Source of the DNA: Saccharibacillus nicotianae
GTDB lineage: Bacteria > Bacillota > Bacilli > Paenibacillales > Paenibacillaceae
Reading direction: 5' to 3'
NCBI RefSeq assembly: GCF_042681745.1
Contig: NZ_JBHUGF010000010.1
Location: 2,294,001 to 2,358,000, forward strand
DNA: 64,000 nt
Shown: positions 1 to 8,244 of the stretch, piece by piece
Position numbering within the stretch: position 1 is the stretch's first letter
How the letters are laid out: every line of letters starts with the position of its first letter
Notes under the pieces: model-generated
Database searches by the model: none
What the model saw: the letters and a program-made list of their open reading frames with translations, nothing else
Told to the model about the DNA's origin: nothing
Made by a program: the position numbers and the translations under genes

Positions 1-602
1 CCTGAAAACATTACGTCTCCGCCAAAATGAAGTGTCACCGTCTGACCGGATGGTGTAGTGTTGGTAGCAGGTTGAAGTGCTTGATGAGATGAATCGGCAG
101 ACGGTTCAGAAGATGATTTCTTATCTGTAGATGAATCTGGTGTTGGCTGTTCTGGTACTTCATCTGCTGATATAGAGTCACCTGATGATGAATCTGTTGA
201 CTCCGAGTCAGTTCCTGCTGTATTTTGCTCCGAATCAGAAGATGGTGTTTCTGTATCATCGGTGGATGTCTGATCTAAATGTTCTACATCTCCTTCTGTT
301 GCAGAAAGCGATGGATTACTCGCATTTTCATGATCTAATGGATCAGAAGAATCATTCTGTTCGGTAACAGGATCTGTACCATCTTGATAAGGGATAGTTG
401 CCGGATCTAGTGTATGGTCTATCTGATTACTAGAGGCTTGCTGTACTTCCTGTGGCTTGATATGAAGCCAGTAATAACCGCCAAGCGCAACAATAGACAG
501 AACCAGCACAGTGTTAAACATGATCCAGTTACGGATACGTTTTTGACGCTGTTTTTTTGCTTGCTGACGCTGACGAGATTGTTGAGACCTTGTTGTGTAC
601 AT
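1..602 (-). CDS. CapA-family (poly-gamma-glutamate capsule-like) protein, partial
   Basis: Only the N-terminal 200 codons are in the window; the gene runs off the left edge. It starts at ATG 602-600 behind an AAGGAG ribosome binding site. The protein has a very basic, Gln/Arg/Lys-rich cytoplasmic start, one membrane segment (about residues 26-47) and a long Ser/Thr/Asp/Glu/Pro-rich linker (about 50-185). It then enters a strand reading LHFGGDVMFSG. That GGD/GDVM strand is typical of the first metal-binding motif of CapA/PgsA-type metallophosphatase-fold proteins. The architecture (anchor, acidic linker, CapA domain) fits an extracellular envelope or capsule enzyme. The catalytic domain is almost wholly outside the window, so the assignment is moderate. 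Confidence 0.6.
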   Translation of the reverse strand, partial: MYTTRSQQSRQRQQAKKQRQKRIRNWIMFNTVLVLSIVALGGYYWLHIKPQEVQQASSNQIDHTLDPATIPYQDGTDPVTEQNDSSDPLDHENASNPSLSATEGDVEHLDQTSTDDTETPSSDSEQNTAGTDSESTDSSSGDSISADEVPEQPTPDSSTDKKSSSEPSADSSHQALQPATNTTPSGQTVTLHFGGDVMFS

Positions 603-746
603 AACGAACTCCTTTAAAGCATAAAATAGTTTACTATATTACATGTCTTTTTGATGAATCCAATCATCCAGACTGTTTGTAGCGTTTTTACACTTTGTCT
701 ATTATAACAGGTTCTAGTTGTTCGGCAAAAGCTGACCTGTCTGTAC

Positions 747-848
747 AAAAAACCTTCTGTCGTGTTTGATCTTTATTACACATCTATCCAAGTGTATACG
801 AGATACAACTTGTCGATATGTTCCAAAGACTTTGCACAACAGAAGGTT
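747..848 (-). terminator. Probable terminator of the hem operon (long loop)
   Basis: Inverted repeat AACCTTCTGT (751-760) / ACAGAAGGTT (839-848) with an A-run at 747-752, which becomes a U-run on the minus strand. It lies just downstream of hemY. The loop is about 78 nt, unusually long, so it may contain a second structure. Confidence 0.5.
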
Positions 849-869
849 GCTTATATAGCTATTAGATTA

Positions 870-2303
870 TTACGAATGACTATTAGAGAATGAAGTCACA
901 CGTTCTGCTTCTTTGATTGCCATTTCCTTAGCTGTACGAATACAGTCAGGCAATCCTACACCATCATACCCTGCTCCAAGTGCTAATACACCTGGATATT
1001 GTGCCGCTAATTGAGCACGTAGCATCGCAATATTATCCATATGCCCTACTGGATATTGAGGCATAGAATGATGAAGTCGTGTAATTTCGGTAAACAATGG
1101 CTGTGCATCTATACCCATCAAATCGCGCATATCCTTCAACACTTTTGCTGTAATCTGTTCATCGGTCTCATCAACGACCTGTTCGTCACCAGAACGTCCT
1201 ACATAAAAACGCATCAGTACACGATCATCTGGACTGGTATGAAGCCATTTGGTTGACGTCCATGTACACGCTGTAATCGTACGCCCTTCTTTACGTGGTA
1301 CAAGGAAGCCTGAACCATCATATTCAGTCTGAATATCTTTGCGATCAAATGCCATAACGACATTCGCTACAGATACATAATTGATCATCTCTAACGCTTT
1401 GGTATCTACCAAAGACTTTAATAATTTGGAAGCAGCAAATGTCTGTACTGTAACGATTACATGATCAGCAACCACTTGTTGTCCATCATTTAACAATACA
1501 ATATACGTACCATCGGCTTGAGGCTGTATCGATTGTACACCTGTATTCAGGCGTAAATCTGCTGTGGATAGTGATTCACCAAGACGGTTGATCAAACTTT
1601 GCAATCCATGACGAAACGTTAGAAATGCGCTTTTCTTTGTACCTGTATGGGTTTCTACTGGTTTGCTACCTGTATTCATTCCTTTGATCAGACTGCCATA
1701 TTCACGTTCCACTACACCAAATTGCGGGAAAGTCGCTTGTAGACTTAATTTGCGTGTATCTCCAGCATAGATGCCTGCAAGCAGTGGCTCAGTTACATTT
1801 TCCAATACTTCTTTGCCCAGACGACGTTCGATAAAGTCACCTAACGATTCATCTTTGCCATCCATTTTGGCAGGTAAAAGAAAATCATCCAATGCACGAA
1901 TTTTGCCATCCATAGATAAAAGATCACTTTCCATAAATGATCTCAATTCTGTAGGGATACCAAGCACCAGACCAGAAGGCATCGGATGTAATTGACCATC
2001 ATGCAAAATATAGGTTTTTTTCGCATCAGGATTGGTGGTTACTAATTCATCTTCCATCCCAAGTTCTGTTGCTAAATCTACCATTGCTGTTTTGCGAGCA
2101 AGAAAAGAATCCGGCCCGCGTTCGATAACAAAACCATCACGTTGTAATGTGTTCACTTTTCCACCAATATGATCATCTTGATCTACAATCGTGATCTGTG
2201 CAGTAATCTCTGCTTCTTGCAAAAATTTACGCATGTAGTACGCGGCACTGAGTCCTGTTATCCCTGCGCCAATAACAACTACGCGGCGAGTAGATTGACT
2301 CAT
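870..2303 (-). CDS. hemY: Protoporphyrinogen/coproporphyrinogen III oxidase
   Basis: FAD-dependent enzyme of late heme synthesis, 477 residues, the normal length. Residues 8-20 hold the Rossmann motif VVVIGAGITGLSAAYY, and a conserved GGKVNT follows near residue 48. The C-terminus has the GAGYDGVGLPDCI FAD-contact signature. In Gram-positives this enzyme usually works in the coproporphyrin-dependent branch (CgoX), oxidising coproporphyrinogen III; that is family knowledge, not read from the sequence. It is last in hemE-hemH-hemY. Its ATG overlaps the hemH stop by one base (TAATG), which indicates translational coupling. Confidence 0.95.
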   Translation of the reverse strand: MSQSTRRVVVIGAGITGLSAAYYMRKFLQEAEITAQITIVDQDDHIGGKVNTLQRDGFVIERGPDSFLARKTAMVDLATELGMEDELVTTNPDAKKTYILHDGQLHPMPSGLVLGIPTELRSFMESDLLSMDGKIRALDDFLLPAKMDGKDESLGDFIERRLGKEVLENVTEPLLAGIYAGDTRKLSLQATFPQFGVVEREYGSLIKGMNTGSKPVETHTGTKKSAFLTFRHGLQSLINRLGESLSTADLRLNTGVQSIQPQADGTYIVLLNDGQQVVADHVIVTVQTFAASKLLKSLVDTKALEMINYVSVANVVMAFDRKDIQTEYDGSGFLVPRKEGRTITACTWTSTKWLHTSPDDRVLMRFYVGRSGDEQVVDETDEQITAKVLKDMRDLMGIDAQPLFTEITRLHHSMPQYPVGHMDNIAMLRAQLAAQYPGVLALGAGYDGVGLPDCIRTAKEMAIKEAERVTSFSNSHS

Positions 2304-3250
2304 TACGCATGCACCTCGTTATATTTACGAATAACTTCGTCTGCTAACACTTCCATATACAATGGATCGGTATTTAAAGAATCAATACGCATAAGACGCA
2401 TATCTATTTCACTTGCTAATTCTTGTGCTTCAATATCCAGATCATACAAAACTTCTAGATGATCTGATACGAATCCAATCGGTGCTACCAATACATATTT
2501 GACTTGCTCTTTCGCTAATTCTTGCATCGTATCCAATACATCAGGCCCTAACCAAGGCTCAGCAGTACGTCCAGCACTTTGCCATGTGAACTGCCATGAA
2601 GGTACATTGGCGCGTTCTGCTATCGCTTTGGAAGTCTCCATCAACTGATCACGATAAGGATCGCCCATCGTCAAAATACGTTCAGGTAAACTGTGCGCAC
2701 TAAACAAGACACGAACTTGCTCACGAGTAGCTCCTGTTTCTTCAAACAACTCTAATTTCGCATTTACACGATTCGATAATGTTTCGATTAATTTAGGATG
2801 CAAATGATAACTTTCGATAAAGGAGATTGGCAAGTTGTGCTTTTCTGCTGTTTCTTTAGCACGTTTGATATAACTAGCTACGCTCATTGTAGAATAGTGA
2901 GGAGCCAGCACGATACCTACTGCTTCTGTAATCCCTTCGGCTACCATTTGTTCCACACCATCTTCAATAAATGGAAAAGCATGTTTTAAGCCCTGGTAAC
3001 ATACAAATTCCAATTCGCTATCTTTTGTATGTTCATTGAGCATATTTTGCATACCGAGAACTTGGTTATCTGTATTTTCACGTAGCGGAAATACTCCGCC
3101 AACGATTGCTTCATAACGATCTTTTAGTTCTTTTAATTGTTCAGGGGCAGGTGGATTCCCTCGACGGATATGTGTGTAATATGCTTCTACATCATCCAAG
3201 CTTGCTGGAGTACCATAAGACATAACCAAAACACCAATTTTTTTACTCAT
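2303..3250 (-). CDS. hemH: Ferrochelatase (coproporphyrin ferrochelatase type)
   Basis: Inserts Fe2+ into the porphyrin ring; 315 residues, typical for the soluble Firmicute enzyme. The N-terminus MSKKIGVLVMSYGTPASLDD and the central VLFSAHSLPERI, with the conserved metal-binding His, are diagnostic. The APIGFVSDHLEVLYDLD segment supplies the second conserved His/Glu pair. The start has a GGAGAG ribosome binding site. It is the middle gene of hemE-hemH-hemY, 53 nt after hemE and overlapping hemY. In Gram-positives the product is generally iron-coproporphyrin III, later converted by HemQ, which is not in this window. Confidence 0.95.
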   Translation of the reverse strand: MSKKIGVLVMSYGTPASLDDVEAYYTHIRRGNPPAPEQLKELKDRYEAIVGGVFPLRENTDNQVLGMQNMLNEHTKDSELEFVCYQGLKHAFPFIEDGVEQMVAEGITEAVGIVLAPHYSTMSVASYIKRAKETAEKHNLPISFIESYHLHPKLIETLSNRVNAKLELFEETGATREQVRVLFSAHSLPERILTMGDPYRDQLMETSKAIAERANVPSWQFTWQSAGRTAEPWLGPDVLDTMQELAKEQVKYVLVAPIGFVSDHLEVLYDLDIEAQELASEIDMRLMRIDSLNTDPLYMEVLADEVIRKYNEVHA

Positions 3251-3303
3251 GATTTATTCTCTCCTTCACATCGTATCGTTATTCTAGATTACCTATACAT
3301 CCA

Positions 3304-4362
3304 TTACTTCGAAGTAATACGTTGACGAAGCACTTTGGCTGAATACTCATGGACATAATCTGTTAATTCTTTTAACTTATCAATCGAAGCTTCTGGAAAT
3401 AGACCATGACCCAAGTTGAAAATATACCCTGGATCTTGCAAGCCTTCATCTATAATCAATTTGGCTTGTTCATGGATAAGTGAAGAAGGGCCAGTCAACA
3501 AATAAGGGTCAAGATTACCTTGTACCGCATATTTATAATCTAACCGTTTGCGTGCTTCAGTAAGAGATACACGCCAATCTACACCGATCACATCTACAGG
3601 CAATTGACGAAGTTCCGGCAACAATTCTCCTGAACTGACGCCCGGGAAATAAATTTTTGGTACATCTAAATCTTGAAGTTGCTCAAAAATATATTGAATC
3701 GTTGGCAATACATACGTTTTGAAATCTCGTGGTGACAATGCTCCTACCCAGCTATCAAACAACTGGAATGCTTTGCCGCCATATTGTACATGTGCACGCA
3801 AATAGGTCGCTACCATATCTCCTAGCTTACGCATCAAGGCATGCCATAATTCCGGCTCACTGTACATCATCGTTTTGGTACGAATATAGTTTTTGGAAGG
3901 TCTACCTTCGATCAAATAACTAGCAATCGTAAATGGCGCACCTGCAAATGTAATCAAAGGAACTTCTAATTCTTTATCCAAAATCTGAATCGTTTCTAAA
4001 ATATGAGACAAATCTTGCTCTACTTGAATCGGACGTAAGCGCTCGATATCAGCAGCACTACGAATCGGATTCGCAATTACCGGTCCAATATTTTTGACAA
4101 TATCAAAATCGATACCGATCGATGCGACAGGGTTCATAATATCTGAATATAAAATGGCTGCATCTACACCTAGCTTGCGTACAGGCATCATTGTCACTTC
4201 TGCGGCAAGTTCTGGCTGTAAGCAGATTTCAAGCAAACTGTAATTTTCTTTAATTTTGCGATAATCGGGATCATAACGTCCTGCTTGCCTCATATACCAG
4301 ACAGGCAAACGATCTACGTCTTGTTTTCGACATGCGCGTATAAAGGAATCATTATATGTCAT
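3304..4362 (-). CDS. hemE: Uroporphyrinogen decarboxylase
   Basis: Converts uroporphyrinogen III to coproporphyrinogen III. It has 352 residues, the family length. The N-terminal RLPVWYMRQAGRY signature contains the substrate-binding arginines, and AILYSDIMNP carries the catalytic Asp. Near the C-terminus FNLGHGLFPE gives the conserved His. The start has a good GGAGG site. First gene of hemEHY, whose order matches Bacillus subtilis. A terminator-like inverted repeat sits immediately upstream (4385-4454) and might attenuate the operon. Confidence 0.96.
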   Translation of the reverse strand: MTYNDSFIRACRKQDVDRLPVWYMRQAGRYDPDYRKIKENYSLLEICLQPELAAEVTMMPVRKLGVDAAILYSDIMNPVASIGIDFDIVKNIGPVIANPIRSAADIERLRPIQVEQDLSHILETIQILDKELEVPLITFAGAPFTIASYLIEGRPSKNYIRTKTMMYSEPELWHALMRKLGDMVATYLRAHVQYGGKAFQLFDSWVGALSPRDFKTYVLPTIQYIFEQLQDLDVPKIYFPGVSSGELLPELRQLPVDVIGVDWRVSLTEARKRLDYKYAVQGNLDPYLLTGPSSLIHEQAKLIIDEGLQDPGYIFNLGHGLFPEASIDKLKELTDYVHEYSAKVLRQRITSK

Positions 4363-4384
4363 CTTTTTTCCTCCGCTGCTTAAT

Positions 4385-4454
4385 AAAAATCATTTTACGG
4401 TAGCGCTTGGCATGATAAGCGCTATATCTTCTGCTTCAATCAACAATGATTTTT
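4385..4454 (-). promoter_or_regulatory. Nested inverted repeat in the hemE leader, possible attenuator
   Basis: Outer arms AAAAATCATT (4385-4394) and AATGATTTTT (4445-4454) enclose inner arms TAGCGCTT (4401-4408) and AAGCGCTA (4417-4424). Read on the minus strand, the structure ends in AATGATTTTTATT, like a U-tailed terminator. It lies about 20 nt before the hemE start. The repeats are seen directly; the regulatory role is inference. Confidence 0.4.
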
Positions 4455-4471
4455 ACGTAGCAAAATATCTT
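4445..4471 (+). repeat. 27-bp element, copy 1 of 2, hemE-MFS intergenic region
   Basis: Reads AATGATTTT...TAGCAAAATATCTT and recurs at 4606-4632 with three differences in the middle. The two copies lie 161 bp apart between the divergent hemE and MFS genes. They could be operators or relics of a duplication. Confidence 0.6.
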
Positions 4472-4605
4472 TCCTGTCTATAACCTCACCTATTAATTAT
4501 GCCCTTTTTTAAGTGGTGGAACAACTCCCCAACCATGAACATCCCATGACAATCCGATGAATTCAGCGCTTAGCCCAATAAGTGCTACTATCCTACTTAA
4601 CCAAA

Positions 4606-4632
4606 AATGATTTTGACATAGCAAAATATCTT
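4606..4632 (+). repeat. 27-bp element, copy 2 of 2, hemE-MFS intergenic region
   Basis: Second copy of the element at 4445-4471. It contains a TTGACA hexamer and ends about 34 bp before the TATACT box of the MFS gene, so its position would suit a regulatory site for the transporter. Confidence 0.6.
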
Positions 4633-4662
4633 GCTTTCACCTCTAAAAAGTCTGATCAATTA

Positions 4663-4671
4663 TGGTATACT
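4663..4671 (+). promoter_or_regulatory. Extended -10 promoter element for the MFS gene
   Basis: TGGTATACT gives an extended -10 (TG-n-TATACT) 35 nt before the start codon. No good -35 hexamer is visible at 17 bp, which is usual for extended -10 promoters. Confidence 0.45.
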
Positions 4672-4705
4672 ATATGAATGGACTTTTTTAAGGAAGTGAA
4701 ACATT

Positions 4706-5962
4706 ATGCAAGCATGGAAAGTAAATCTGATCGTGTTATGGTTTGGTCAATTTCTGGTTAATGCCGGAACTACAATGATCATTCCTTTTATAGCGCTGTA
4801 TTTGTCACAAGATATTGGCGTGCAAGGTGAACACCGGGTAGCAATCTGGTCCGGGGTTATTTTTGCTGCCAACTTTGTGACTTCATTTTTGTTCCAACCG
4901 TTATGGGGCAAATTATCAGATCAATATGGACGCAAAGTTATGCTGCTTCGCTCTGGATTCGGAATGGCGATTGTATTTACAGCGATGGGCTTTGCTACTC
5001 AACCCTGGCATCTGCTGGTACTGCGGTTATTGAACGGAACGATATCCGGCTTTAATCCAGCTTCGATATCTTTGATCTCTAGCAGTACACCTAAAGAAAA
5101 AATGGGCTTTGCAATGGGAATCAGTCAATCAGGAACAGTCGCTGGTAGTATTCTTGGCCCGTTGATTGGTGGAATTATGGCTGATACTGTTGGATTCCGT
5201 TCGATTTTTTATATTACAGGAACATGTATTTTTATAGCGACCTTGTTAGCGCTATTCCTTGTACGTGAAAAATTCGACCGTCTAGCTGCGTCTAAAATGC
5301 CTAAAGTATCGGTATTATCTGGATTCCGTGAACTTAGCTTGACTCCGCAATTACCTGCATTATTCACAGTGACTTTATTGCTACAATTTGCGATGATCAG
5401 TCCGATGACACTGATGCCTCTATATGTACAGAAATTACATGGTACAGCCGAAAATGTCGCTTTCTGGGCAGGGCTTGTCAGTGCCGTTACCGGATTATCG
5501 AATATGCTCATGGCTCCAATTCTGGGCAAAGTCAGTGATAAGTACGGAGCTCATCGCGTGCTCACCTTCTCATTAATAGGAGCAGGATTGATGCTGATTC
5601 CGCAAGCTTTTGTCCAAAGTGTAGAACAATTGATTATTGTACGCTTTATGATGGGAATCTGTATGGGTGGTCTACTGCCTAGCGTCAACTCATTAATTCG
5701 TTATTACACACCGGATGGTATGGAAAGTCGAGCATTTGGATTTAACAGCAGTACAACAGCACTTGGTAATATGACAGGAGCCGTTATGGGCGGTGTACTA
5801 GCAGGCTTTATCGGGATTGAAGGGCTCTTTATTATGGCAGGGGTCTTACTATTATTAAATATGGTATGGGTGCGCACCAAATTGTACGTGAAGCCAGGTG
5901 CACTGAAACACAATCCATCAAGCGCAATGCCTTCTAAGCAAGACAACTATACTAAAAAATGA
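4706..5962 (+). CDS. MFS drug-efflux transporter (MdtG/PmrA-like)
   Basis: 418 residues with about twelve hydrophobic segments. The loop 2-3 signature WGKLSDQYGRKVMLLRSG (about residues 70-88) is the A motif of the major facilitator superfamily. The ISQSGTVAGSILGPLIGG stretch (about 145-162) matches motif C of proton-drug antiporters. These point to an export pump of the DHA1 type; the substrate cannot be read from the sequence. The gene stands alone, with its own extended -10 promoter and a hairpin terminator 35 nt after the stop. The Lys/Ser-rich C-tail is cytoplasmic. Start ATG has GGAAGTG upstream. Confidence 0.85.
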   Translation: MQAWKVNLIVLWFGQFLVNAGTTMIIPFIALYLSQDIGVQGEHRVAIWSGVIFAANFVTSFLFQPLWGKLSDQYGRKVMLLRSGFGMAIVFTAMGFATQPWHLLVLRLLNGTISGFNPASISLISSSTPKEKMGFAMGISQSGTVAGSILGPLIGGIMADTVGFRSIFYITGTCIFIATLLALFLVREKFDRLAASKMPKVSVLSGFRELSLTPQLPALFTVTLLLQFAMISPMTLMPLYVQKLHGTAENVAFWAGLVSAVTGLSNMLMAPILGKVSDKYGAHRVLTFSLIGAGLMLIPQAFVQSVEQLIIVRFMMGICMGGLLPSVNSLIRYYTPDGMESRAFGFNSSTTALGNMTGAVMGGVLAGFIGIEGLFIMAGVLLLLNMVWVRTKLYVKPGALKHNPSSAMPSKQDNYTKK

Positions 5963-5997
5963 TACTACTTCGGGAATTGATGATTGATAGAATACAC

Positions 5998-6052
5998 AAA
6001 GAACCATCCGATCTCTTCGATAAGATAGCAGGAAGAAATCAGATGGTTCTTT
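5998..6052. terminator. Bidirectional terminator between MFS and O-methyltransferase genes
   Basis: AAAGAACCATC pairs with GATGGTTCTTT. A/T tails on both sides let it serve both convergent genes. Confidence 0.8.
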
Positions 6053-6079
6053 CATCTAGATGTAACTGTTCACTTTATT

Positions 6080-6724
6080 CTATTTGACCATTGCCAGCGC
6101 TAATCCATCGTAAGCAGGCAACAGCGTTCCGGTAAGTCTAGGATCAGTCACCATACGGCGATTAAATTCGCGTACCGCTTGTACAGCAGGGCCATTTTTG
6201 TCCGGATTCAGTGTACGTCCACGCAACAACAGATTATCACCTGCAATAATCGCACCAGGACGAGCCAATGTTATTGCATATTCTAAATAGTTCAAATAAT
6301 TTCCTTTATCTGCGTCGATAAAAAAGAAGTCAAACTGTTTTCCTTCTTGCTTCAATTGCTCCAAACTATGAATCGCTTCACCGATACGATATTCCACTTG
6401 CTCTCCAAAACCTGCAAGTGTCATATGTTGTCTGGCAAGCTCTGCATAATCCGCTTGTAGCTCTAATGAAGTAATATGACCTGTAGACGGTAATCCTCTA
6501 CCCAGACAGACACCGCTGTAGCCACCAAGCGCTCCGATCTCAAGCACTTGTTCTGCACGCGTTAACTGCACTAGCATGGTTAACAGTCGACCATATCCCG
6601 GCGCTACAGATACTTCAGGCATTCCTTTTTCGCGAATCGTTTGTTTAATTTGAATTAATAATGGATCTTCTTGAAGCAATTCGTCCATATATTGTTCAGC
6701 ATTGTGCAGTGATTGTTCTGTCAT
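6080..6724 (-). CDS. SAM-dependent O-methyltransferase (catechol/caffeoyl-CoA OMT-like)
   Basis: 214 residues from the chosen start. Motif I VLEIGALGGYSGVCLGRGLP (about 60-79) binds S-adenosylmethionine. FDFFFIDADKGNYLNYLE carries the metal-binding Asp/Asp-Lys cluster, and IIAGDNLLLRG follows with the next conserved Asp-Asn. This pattern defines the cation-dependent methyltransferase family 3 that acts on catechol-like substrates; the actual substrate is unknown. An in-frame ATG at 6757 would add 11 residues, but AAAGGAGA lies 8 nt before ATG 6724, so the shorter form is preferred. Single gene, sharing the bidirectional terminator at 5998-6052. Confidence 0.88.
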   Translation of the reverse strand: MTEQSLHNAEQYMDELLQEDPLLIQIKQTIREKGMPEVSVAPGYGRLLTMLVQLTRAEQVLEIGALGGYSGVCLGRGLPSTGHITSLELQADYAELARQHMTLAGFGEQVEYRIGEAIHSLEQLKQEGKQFDFFFIDADKGNYLNYLEYAITLARPGAIIAGDNLLLRGRTLNPDKNGPAVQAVREFNRRMVTDPRLTGTLLPAYDGLALAMVK

Positions 6725-6955
6725 TATCTTTATTTCTCCTTTGGATATGATGATCATAATTTAAAACTTTATAGTCTGTTGATCATTTTTGTTTGGTTTT
6801 ACATGGCGTTAACCTGTTACAATAGAAATTAAAATCAATATGTGCGGAGTACCTTATCCTATACAATCACGTATATAAGCGCAATATCCTTTTTAAAATA
6901 GCGATATGCCCTCAAATGATGCCTGTTTATTTTATTTATATTGGCATAGAAACGT

Positions 6956-6984
6956 TTGTAAGTATAGCCTCATTCACCTATACT
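6956..6984 (+). promoter_or_regulatory. SigA-type promoter of the THUMP methyltransferase gene
   Basis: TTGTAA (6956-6961), 17-bp spacer, TATACT (6979-6984), 57 nt before the start codon. The remainder of the 6725-7040 gap shows nothing recognisable. Confidence 0.6.
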
Positions 6985-7040
6985 AGATTGTATGGTTTTC
7001 GGAACTACCCTACAAGTTTAAATGGAGTTGACATTGTAAA

Positions 7041-8192
7041 ATGAAAGAATTGAAGTTAATAGCGACTTGTCCGATGGGACTTGAAGCTGTAGTTGCAAGA
7101 GAATTAAAATTACTCGGTTATCATGATACGCAAACTGAAAATGGACGTGTAACGTTCAGTGGTGATTTTGCTGATATTTGCCGTTGTAATTACTGGTTGC
7201 GTACCGCTGATCGTGTATTGATCAAAATGGGCGAGTTTAAAGCCACTACTTTTGATGAGTTATTTGAAGGTACCAAAGCGTTACCGTGGGATCAATTTAT
7301 CCCTGCTGATGGTGAATTTCCTGTATCCGGTCGTTCACAAAAATCTCAATTAAGCAGTGTTCCTGCGAGTCAGGGTATTGTTAAAAAAGCAGTTGTTGAA
7401 AAGCTTAAATTAACGTACAACACTGAATGGTTCCCTGAAGATGGAGCATTGTATAAGCTAGATGTCTCTTTATACGATGATATCGCTTTGCTTACTTTAG
7501 ATACTACAGGCCCTTCTCTTCACAAACGGGGCTATCGTAAACATGCAACTGAAGCGCCACTTAAAGAAACATTAGCGGCTGCACTTGTGCTACTTAGTCG
7601 CTGGGGCCCTCATCGCCCGCTTTATGATCCGTTCTGCGGTTCAGGTACATTGCTGATCGAAGCGGCAATGATTGGTTGGAATATTGCTCCCGGACTTCGT
7701 CGTTCATTCCCTTCTGAAGGTTGGTCGATTATTCCTGATGAACTGTGGGAACAAGCGCGTGACGAAGCGTATGATGCTGTCAAAGACGATGTGCCTTTAC
7801 AATTAGTCGGCAGTGATATTGATCCAGAAGCAATCGAAATCGCTCAAGCTTGTGCGAAAAGTGCGGGGCTTGGTAACGAAATCGAATTTAAAGTCATGCC
7901 TGTATCTCGTGTTCAACCTCAAGGAAAATTCGGCTGTATTATCACGAACCCTCCTTATGGTGAGCGTTTAAGTGAAGTAAAAGAAGTCGAAAAAATGATT
8001 CGTGATCTAGGGCGTGCCACCATCTATTTACCGGATTGGTCTGTATTTGCGATCAGCCCGACGCGTCAATTTGAACAATATTTTGGTCGTAAAGCAGACA
8101 AACGTCGCAAGCTATACAATGGACGGATTGAATGTCAATTCCTTCAATATCTTGGACCTTTGCCTCCGCGTCAACCGAAAGTAGAAGCATAA
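7041..8192 (+). CDS. THUMP-domain class I RNA methyltransferase (YpsC/RlmL-like)
   Basis: Probable 23S rRNA guanine-N2 methyltransferase, 383 residues. The N-terminus (about 1-160) is a ferredoxin-like plus THUMP RNA-binding module. The C-terminus is a Rossmann methyltransferase with YDPFCGSGTLLIEAA (motif I, about 196-210) and TNPPYGERLSE (motif IV, about 306-316), the NPPY motif used for base amino methylation. Length and order match YpsC of Bacillus rather than the longer RlmKL fusion of proteobacteria. The ribosome binding site is weak (GGAG about 13 nt before ATG). It is followed 52 nt later by ltaS on the same strand. Confidence 0.88.
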   Translation: MKELKLIATCPMGLEAVVARELKLLGYHDTQTENGRVTFSGDFADICRCNYWLRTADRVLIKMGEFKATTFDELFEGTKALPWDQFIPADGEFPVSGRSQKSQLSSVPASQGIVKKAVVEKLKLTYNTEWFPEDGALYKLDVSLYDDIALLTLDTTGPSLHKRGYRKHATEAPLKETLAAALVLLSRWGPHRPLYDPFCGSGTLLIEAAMIGWNIAPGLRRSFPSEGWSIIPDELWEQARDEAYDAVKDDVPLQLVGSDIDPEAIEIAQACAKSAGLGNEIEFKVMPVSRVQPQGKFGCIITNPPYGERLSEVKEVEKMIRDLGRATIYLPDWSVFAISPTRQFEQYFGRKADKRRKLYNGRIECQFLQYLGPLPPRQPKVEA

Positions 8193-8244
8193 CAAACCTG
8201 TTATACAAATCAGATTCGTTTTTTAAAAGTAAGGAGGTCTGGCT

